NCBI GenBank assembly: GCA_902825215.1 | Contig: LR782234.1 | Location: forward strand, 1,736,001 to 1,800,000 | Source of the DNA: Pseudomonas fluorescens | GTDB taxonomy: Bacteria > Pseudomonadota > Gammaproteobacteria > Pseudomonadales > Pseudomonadaceae | Length of the DNA stretch: 64,000 nucleotides | Direction of reading: 5' to 3' | Shown here: positions 59,015 through 64,000 of the stretch, piece after piece | Layout of the letters: each line of letters begins with the position of its first letter | Position numbering within the stretch: the stretch's first letter is position 1 | Made by a program: the position numbers and the translations under genes | Notes under the pieces: model-generated | What the model was told of the DNA's origin: nothing | What the model saw: only the letters and a program-made list of their open reading frames with translations | Database searches by the model: none

Positions 59015-61285
59015 ATGAGCTTCGGCGCCGATGAAGAGATCCTTCAGGATTTCCTGGTTGAGGCCGGCGAGATTCTTGAGCAACTGTCCGAACAACTGGT
59101 CGAGCTGGAAAGCCGCCCGGATGACGCAGATCTGCTCAATGCAATTTTTCGCGGTTTCCACACTGTAAAAGGGGGCGCCGGCTTCCTTCAGCTCAATGAG
59201 CTGGTGGAGTGCTGTCACATCGCCGAAAACGTGTTCGACATCCTGCGCAAGGGTGAGCGTCGCGTTGATGCAGAACTGATGGACGTCGTGCTCGAGGCGC
59301 TGGACGCGGTGAACAGCATGTTCAGCGAAGTCCGCGAGCGTGCGCCGATCACTGCGGCCACGCCGGAGCTGCTGGCGGCGCTGGCGCGTCTGGCCGAGCC
59401 GCAAAGCGCTGACGAAGCCCCGGCTTCGCCAGTGGCCGAGATGATCGAGGAACTGGTCGTCGAAGGCGACGCATCCGGCGACATCACCGATAACGAATTC
59501 GAGCAGTTGCTGGACTCGCTGAACGCCGTCAAGGCCGAAGCCGAAGCCCCGGCCGCTGCGGCCCCTGCGCCAGCCGCCGAGGCGCCGGCCAGCGATGAAA
59601 TCACCGATGCCGAGTTCGAGTCGTTGCTCGATCAGTTGCACGGCAAAGGCCAGTTCGCCGTTGACGCAGTCGCACCGACCGCCGCGGCGCCCGCCGCACC
59701 GGCCAAGGGCGACAGCTCCGACATCACCGACGATGAATTCGAAGCGCTGCTTGATCAGTTGCACGGCAAGGGCAACTTTGCTGTCGATGCGCTGGAATCG
59801 GCAATCGCCTCGGCACCTGCAGCAGCCGCTCCGGCAGCTGCGGCGGCTGGCAGCGACCTGATCAGCGATCACGAATTCGAATCGCTGCTCGACGAATTGC
59901 ACGGCAAAGGCAAGTTTGACGCCAGTGCCGCAACGGCTGGCTCCGCATCAAGCGTGGCCACACCGGCCGCCAAGGCTCCGGCTGCTGCCGCGGCTGCGCC
60001 AAAAGCTGCGCCGAAACCAGAACCAAAAGCCGAAACGCCAAAACCGGCCGCCGCTGCTGCACCGGCCCCGGCCCGTGCGCCTGCCTCGCCACCGCCTGAA
60101 AAACCGGCGAGCGAAGCCGAGACCACCGTACGTGTCGACACTGCGCGTCTGGACGAGATCATGAACATGGTCGGCGAGCTGGTGCTGGTGCGTAACCGTC
60201 TGGTGCGCCTGGGCCTCAACAGCGGCGACGAAGCCATGTCCAAGGCCGTGTCGAACCTCGACGTGGTCACTGCTGACCTGCAGACCGCTGTGATGAAAAC
60301 GCGGATGCAGCCGATCAAGAAGGTCTTCGGGCGCTTCCCGCGTCTGGTTCGCGACCTTGCTCGTCAGCTCAAGAAAGAGATCAACCTGGAACTGGTGGGT
60401 GAAGAAACCGACCTCGACAAAAACCTTGTCGAGGCCCTGGCCGACCCGCTGGTCCACTTGGTGCGCAACGCCGTCGACCACGGCATCGAGTCGCCGGAAG
60501 AGCGCGAAGCCTCGGGCAAGGCCCGTGGCGGTCGCGTGGTGCTGGCGGCCGAGCAGGAAGGCGACCATATCCTGCTGTCGATTTCCGATGACGGCAAAGG
60601 CATGGACCCGAACGTGCTGCGTGCGATCGCGGTAAAACGCGGGGTGATGGACAAGGACGCGGCCGATCGCCTGAGCGATACCGAGTGCTACAACCTGATT
60701 TTCGCCCCGGGGTTCTCGACCAAGACCGAGATCTCCGACGTGTCCGGCCGCGGTGTCGGCATGGACGTGGTGAAGACCAAGATTTCCCAGCTCAACGGTT
60801 CGATCAACATCTACTCGACCAAGGGCCAGGGCTCGAAGATCGTCATCAAGGTGCCGCTGACCCTGGCGATCATGCCGACGCTGATGGTCATGCTTGGCAA
60901 CCAGGCGTTTGCGTTCCCGCTGGTCAACGTCAACGAGATCTTCCACCTCGACCTGTCGACCACCAACGTCGTCGACGGACAGGAAGTGGTGATCGTGCGC
61001 GACAAGGCGCTGCCATTGTTCTACCTCAAGCGCTGGCTGGTCAGCTCCGCCGCTCACGAAGAGCAGCGTGAAGGCCATGTGGTGATCCTTTCGGTGGGCA
61101 CTCAGCGGATCGGCTTCGTCGTCGATCAACTGGTCGGCCAGGAAGAAGTGGTCATCAAGCCATTGGGCAAGATGCTGCAGGGCACTCCGGGCATGTCCGG
61201 CGCCACCATCACCGGTGACGGCCGCATTGCACTGATTCTCGATGTTCCAAGCATGCTCAAGCGTTACGCCACAAAGCGTATTTGA
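59015..61285 (+). CDS. cheA: Chemotaxis histidine kinase CheA
   Basis: 756 residues. P1 Hpt domain with His49 (FRGFHTVKGGAGFLQL), a long Ala/Pro linker (about 130-370), then dimerisation domain (VRVDTARLDEIMNMVGELVLVRNRL), HATPase (LVHLVRNAVDHGIESPEEREASGK, GRGVGMDVVKTKISQLNG) and the CheW-like P5 domain (TLMVMLGNQAFAFPLVNVNEIF). The linker carries four repeats of a motif like ITD-EFE-LLDQLHGKG at about 155, 195, 238 and 286. Phosphorylates CheY and CheB. Confidence 0.96.
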   Translation: MSFGADEEILQDFLVEAGEILEQLSEQLVELESRPDDADLLNAIFRGFHTVKGGAGFLQLNELVECCHIAENVFDILRKGERRVDAELMDVVLEALDAVNSMFSEVRERAPITAATPELLAALARLAEPQSADEAPASPVAEMIEELVVEGDASGDITDNEFEQLLDSLNAVKAEAEAPAAAAPAPAAEAPASDEITDAEFESLLDQLHGKGQFAVDAVAPTAAAPAAPAKGDSSDITDDEFEALLDQLHGKGNFAVDALESAIASAPAAAAPAAAAAGSDLISDHEFESLLDELHGKGKFDASAATAGSASSVATPAAKAPAAAAAAPKAAPKPEPKAETPKPAAAAAPAPARAPASPPPEKPASEAETTVRVDTARLDEIMNMVGELVLVRNRLVRLGLNSGDEAMSKAVSNLDVVTADLQTAVMKTRMQPIKKVFGRFPRLVRDLARQLKKEINLELVGEETDLDKNLVEALADPLVHLVRNAVDHGIESPEEREASGKARGGRVVLAAEQEGDHILLSISDDGKGMDPNVLRAIAVKRGVMDKDAADRLSDTECYNLIFAPGFSTKTEISDVSGRGVGMDVVKTKISQLNGSINIYSTKGQGSKIVIKVPLTLAIMPTLMVMLGNQAFAFPLVNVNEIFHLDLSTTNVVDGQEVVIVRDKALPLFYLKRWLVSSAAHEEQREGHVVILSVGTQRIGFVVDQLVGQEEVVIKPLGKMLQGTPGMSGATITGDGRIALILDVPSMLKRYATKRI

Positions 61286-61334
61286 ATCCGGGGCGGCGGG
61301 GCGCTGACGTCCCGCTGCACCTAATGGAGTGTTT

Positions 61335-62471
61335 ATGGCAGTCAAAGTCCTGGTGGTGGACGATTCGGGGTTTTTCCGCCGCCGCGTCTCGGAAATTCTT
61401 TCTGCGGATCCGAGCATTCAGGTGGTCGGCACTGCAACCAACGGTAAAGAGGCGATCGATCAGGCGCTGGCGCTCAAGCCGGACGTGATCACCATGGACT
61501 ACGAGATGCCGATGATGGACGGCATCACGGCGGTGCGGCATATCATGCAGCGCTGCCCGACCCCGGTGTTGATGTTCTCCTCGCTGACTCACGAAGGCGC
61601 GCGGGTAACCCTCGATGCGCTGGACGCCGGCGCGGTGGATTTCCTGCCGAAGAATTTCGAAGACATCTCGCGCAATCCCGAGAAGGTCAAGCAACTGCTC
61701 TGCGAGAAGGTTCACAGCATTTCGCGCAGCAACCGTCGCTTCAGTGCCTACAGCGCCCCGGCGCCTGCCGCTGCGCCAGCACCGACGCCTGCTCCGGCAG
61801 CATCGAGCTACAGCAGCCACAGCAGCCCTGTTCCGGCGCGTCCGGCGCCTGCGCCCGCACCTGCGCGCGCCTCGGCGGCCAGCGCTGCGTCTGCAGCACC
61901 GAAACGCAAAGCCTACAAACTGCTTGCCATCGGTACGTCGACGGGCGGCCCGGTCGCGCTGCAACGTGTATTGACGCAATTGCCGGCGAACTTCCCGGCG
62001 CCGATCGTGCTGATTCAGCACATGCCGGCGGCGTTCACCAAGGCGTTCGCCGAACGCCTCGACAAGCTCTGCCGCATCAGCGTCAAGGAAGCCGAGGACG
62101 GCGACATTCTGCGTCCGGGCCTGGCGTTGCTGGCGCCGGGTGGCAAGCAAATGATGATCGACGGCCGTGGCGCGGTGAAAATCCTCCCGGGCGACGAGCG
62201 TCTGAACTACAAGCCTTGTGTCGACATCACCTTTGGCTCGGCGGCGAAATCCTACGGCGACAAAGTGTTGGCGGTGGTCTTGACCGGCATGGGCGCCGAC
62301 GGCCGCGAAGGCGCGCGTCTGCTCAAGCAGGGCGGCAGCGCGGTGTGGGCGCAGGACGAAGCCAGTTGTGTGATCTATGGCATGCCGATGGCCATCGTCA
62401 AAGCCGATCTGGCCGACGCGGTGTACAGCCTCGATGACATGGGTAAACACATCGTCGAGGCGTGTCTCTGA
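61335..62471 (+). CDS. cheB: Chemotaxis methylesterase CheB
   Basis: 378 residues. Receiver domain ([16 protein letters not shown]; Asp55 in [12 protein letters not shown]), an Ala/Pro/Ser linker (about 138-195) and the methylesterase domain with the Ser-His-Asp triad in [30 protein letters not shown] and [18 protein letters not shown]. Removes methyl groups from chemoreceptors. ATG 61335 follows GGAG by six bases. Confidence 0.96.
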   Translation: MAVKVLVVDDSGFFRRRVSEILSADPSIQVVGTATNGKEAIDQALALKPDVITMDYEMPMMDGITAVRHIMQRCPTPVLMFSSLTHEGARVTLDALDAGAVDFLPKNFEDISRNPEKVKQLLCEKVHSISRSNRRFSAYSAPAPAAAPAPTPAPAASSYSSHSSPVPARPAPAPAPARASAASAASAAPKRKAYKLLAIGTSTGGPVALQRVLTQLPANFPAPIVLIQHMPAAFTKAFAERLDKLCRISVKEAEDGDILRPGLALLAPGGKQMMIDGRGAVKILPGDERLNYKPCVDITFGSAAKSYGDKVLAVVLTGMGADGREGARLLKQGGSAVWAQDEASCVIYGMPMAIVKADLADAVYSLDDMGKHIVEACL

Positions 62472-63211
62472 TGGATGTTCTCAGCCTTATCGGCCTGATC
62501 ATGGCGTTCGTCGCCATCATCGGCGGCAACTACCTTGAAGGCGGCCACCTCGGTGCGCTGGCCAACGGTCCGGCGGCACTGATCGTGCTCGGCGGCACCG
62601 TCGGCGCGGCGCTGCTGCAATCGCCCATGAGCGCGTTCAAACGTGCGATGCAAATTCTCGCATGGATCTTTTTCCCGCCTCGGGTGGACCTGGCCGGCGG
62701 CATCGACCGCGTGGTCAACTGGAGCCTCACCGCGCGCAAGGAAGGCTTGCTCGGGCTCGAAGGGGTCGCCGATGCCGAACCCGACGCCTACTCGCGTAAA
62801 GGCCTGCAATTGCTGGTCGACGGTGCCGAGCCGGAAGCCATTCGCAGCATTCTCGAGGTGGATTTCTACACCCAGGAATCGCGCGATATCGAAGCGGCGA
62901 AGGTCTTTGAAAGCATGGGCGGCTACGCGCCGACCATCGGCATCATCGGTGCGGTGATGGGCCTGATTCACGTCATGGGCAACCTGGCCGATCCGTCGCA
63001 ACTGGGCAACGGCATTGCCGTGGCATTCGTCGCGACGATCTATGGCGTGGCCAGTGCCAACCTGATCCTGTTGCCGGTGGCCGCCAAGCTGAAGTCAATC
63101 GCGTTGCGGCAGTCGCGTTATCGCGAAATGTTGCTGGAAGGAATCCTGTCGATCGCCGAAGGTGAAAACCCGCGCTCTATCGAGTTGAAGCTTCAGGGCT
63201 TCATGGATTGA
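62471..63211 (+). CDS. motC: Flagellar stator protein MotC (MotA family)
   Basis: 246 residues with four membrane helices; VLSLIGLIMAFVAIIGGNYLEGG, the cytoplasmic loop SRDIEAAKVFESMGGYAPTIGIIGAVMGLIHVMGNL and GIAVAFVATIYGVASANLILLPVAAKLK are MotA-type. Second stator set of pseudomonads, separate from motAB. Starts on the last base of the cheB stop codon. Confidence 0.94.
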   Translation: MDVLSLIGLIMAFVAIIGGNYLEGGHLGALANGPAALIVLGGTVGAALLQSPMSAFKRAMQILAWIFFPPRVDLAGGIDRVVNWSLTARKEGLLGLEGVADAEPDAYSRKGLQLLVDGAEPEAIRSILEVDFYTQESRDIEAAKVFESMGGYAPTIGIIGAVMGLIHVMGNLADPSQLGNGIAVAFVATIYGVASANLILLPVAAKLKSIALRQSRYREMLLEGILSIAEGENPRSIELKLQGFMD

Positions 63212-63226
63212 TGGGGGTAATGGACT

Positions 63227-64000
63227 ATGGCTCGTCGCAGGCACCAGGAAGAACACGTTAATCACGAGCGCTGGCTCGTGTCGTACGCCGACTTCATCAC
63301 ACTGCTGTTCGCGTTCTTCGTGGTGATGTACTCGATCTCGTCGATCAACGAAGGCAAGTACAAAGTCATTTCCGAAGCGCTGATCGGGGTATTTACCGAC
63401 TCCGATCGCTCGCTCAAACCGATCCCGATCGGCGACGAGCGGCCGAAAACCGTGACCCCGGCCAAGCCGCTGGTCAAGGATGCCGAGCAAATCGACGCCG
63501 GTATCGCCGGTGCCAGCGATCCGCTGAAAAGCATCGCCGATGACATCAGCGCCGCGTTCGGCGATTTGATCAGCTCCAACCAGATGACCGTGCGCGGCAA
63601 CGAACTGTGGGTCGAGATCGAACTTAATTCCAGCCTGTTGTTTGGCAGCGGTGATGCGATGCCCAGTGACATCGCGTTCAACATCATCGACAAGGTTGCG
63701 GCGATCCTGAAACCGTTCGATAACCCGATCCACGTCGAAGGCTTCACCGATGACCAACCGATCCGCACCGCGCAATACCCGACCAACTGGGAGCTGTCCT
63801 CGGCGCGATCGGCGAGCATCGTGCGCATGCTGGCGATGCAGGGCGTAAACCCCGGTCGGCTTGCTTCGGTGGGTTATGGCGAATTTCAGCCAGTGGCCAA
63901 TAACGCTACCGTCGAAGGCCGTGCGAAGAACCGTCGCGTGGTGCTGGTGGTCTCGCGCAATCTCGATGTGCGCCGCAGCCTGACCGGCACCGGGACCGCG
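63227..64000 (+). CDS. motD: Flagellar stator protein MotD (MotB family), 5' part
   Basis: 258 codons are visible and the frame runs off the window; family members are about 290 residues. One N-terminal membrane helix with the proton-binding aspartate (WLVSYADFITLLFAFFVVMYSIS), a plug/linker, and an OmpA-like peptidoglycan-binding domain (VEGFTDDQPIRTAQYPTNWELSSARSASIVRMLAM, RLASVGYGEFQPV, NRRVVLVV). ATG 63227 is 15 bases after motC with GGGGGTAA upstream. Confidence 0.95.
   Translation, partial: MARRRHQEEHVNHERWLVSYADFITLLFAFFVVMYSISSINEGKYKVISEALIGVFTDSDRSLKPIPIGDERPKTVTPAKPLVKDAEQIDAGIAGASDPLKSIADDISAAFGDLISSNQMTVRGNELWVEIELNSSLLFGSGDAMPSDIAFNIIDKVAAILKPFDNPIHVEGFTDDQPIRTAQYPTNWELSSARSASIVRMLAMQGVNPGRLASVGYGEFQPVANNATVEGRAKNRRVVLVVSRNLDVRRSLTGTGTA

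Overview
The window comes from a fluorescent Pseudomonas (P. fluorescens group). The pointers are the FleQ / FleS-FleR / FliA flagellar cascade with sigma-54 promoters, the cheYZAB-motCD block, the hsbA-hsbR-hptB module embedded in the fli cluster, and many REP-type palindromes containing GAGCAGGCTCGCTCC. It is one large polar-flagellum and chemotaxis locus, almost all on the + strand, with accessory DNA inserted at three places.

Layout. 1-1554 is the 3' end of an RTX-type calcium-binding protein, closed by a terminator. 1611-3648 is non-genic repeat DNA carrying a complete IS481-family insertion sequence (2029-3313, 48-bp inverted repeats, 5-bp target duplication). 3649-21767 is a flagellin glycosylation island. 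Its first half makes a CDP-linked 6-deoxy, probably C-methylated sugar (rfbF, rfbG, epimerase, two C-methyltransferases, ketoreductase, CmcI-like protein, a 970-residue glycosyltransferase). Its second half makes CMP-pseudaminic acid (pseB, pseC, a methylase, pseF, a pseG-acetyltransferase fusion, pseI), followed by a KAS III-like enzyme and a Maf-type flagellin glycosyltransferase. 22010-25657 is fliC-flaG-fliD-fliS-fliT. 25830-30015 is fleQ-fleS-fleR. 30143-35902 is fliEFGHIJ. 36093-38485 is hsbA-hsbR-hptB. 38590-39960 is fliK. 40593-45997 is fliLMNOPQR-flhB. 46000-52449 is a 6.4-kb accessory island between flhB and flhA. 52450-57615 is flhA-flhF-fleN-fliA, and 57771-64000 is cheY-cheZ-cheA-cheB-motC-motD (motD runs off the window).

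Regulation that can be read from the sequence: seven sites match the sigma-54 -24/-12 consensus with correct spacing. Six lie ahead of rfbF, fleS, fliE, fliK, fliL and flhA, and the seventh is an orphan duplicate of the flhA site. FliA-type (sigma-28) promoters with an exact 8-N11-8 layout precede fliC and fliS. The fliL promoter sits in the last unit of a tandem repeat whose two upstream units carry copies shortened by one base.

The most unusual part is the flhB-flhA island. It holds three unrelated accessory genes (222, 78 and 774 residues), each preceded at 66-87 nt by a CTGTCA-N4-TGACAG palindrome, which suggests a shared regulator. It also holds two copies, one intact and one decayed, of a module in which a small DUF6124-type gene is preceded by a structured leader resembling the phage P4 CI / P1 C4 antisense-RNA immunity region. 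Stems in that leader covary between the two copies. The two modules form long direct repeats around the 774-residue gene and include a duplicate of the flhA sigma-54 promoter. No tRNA, rRNA or CRISPR array was seen.
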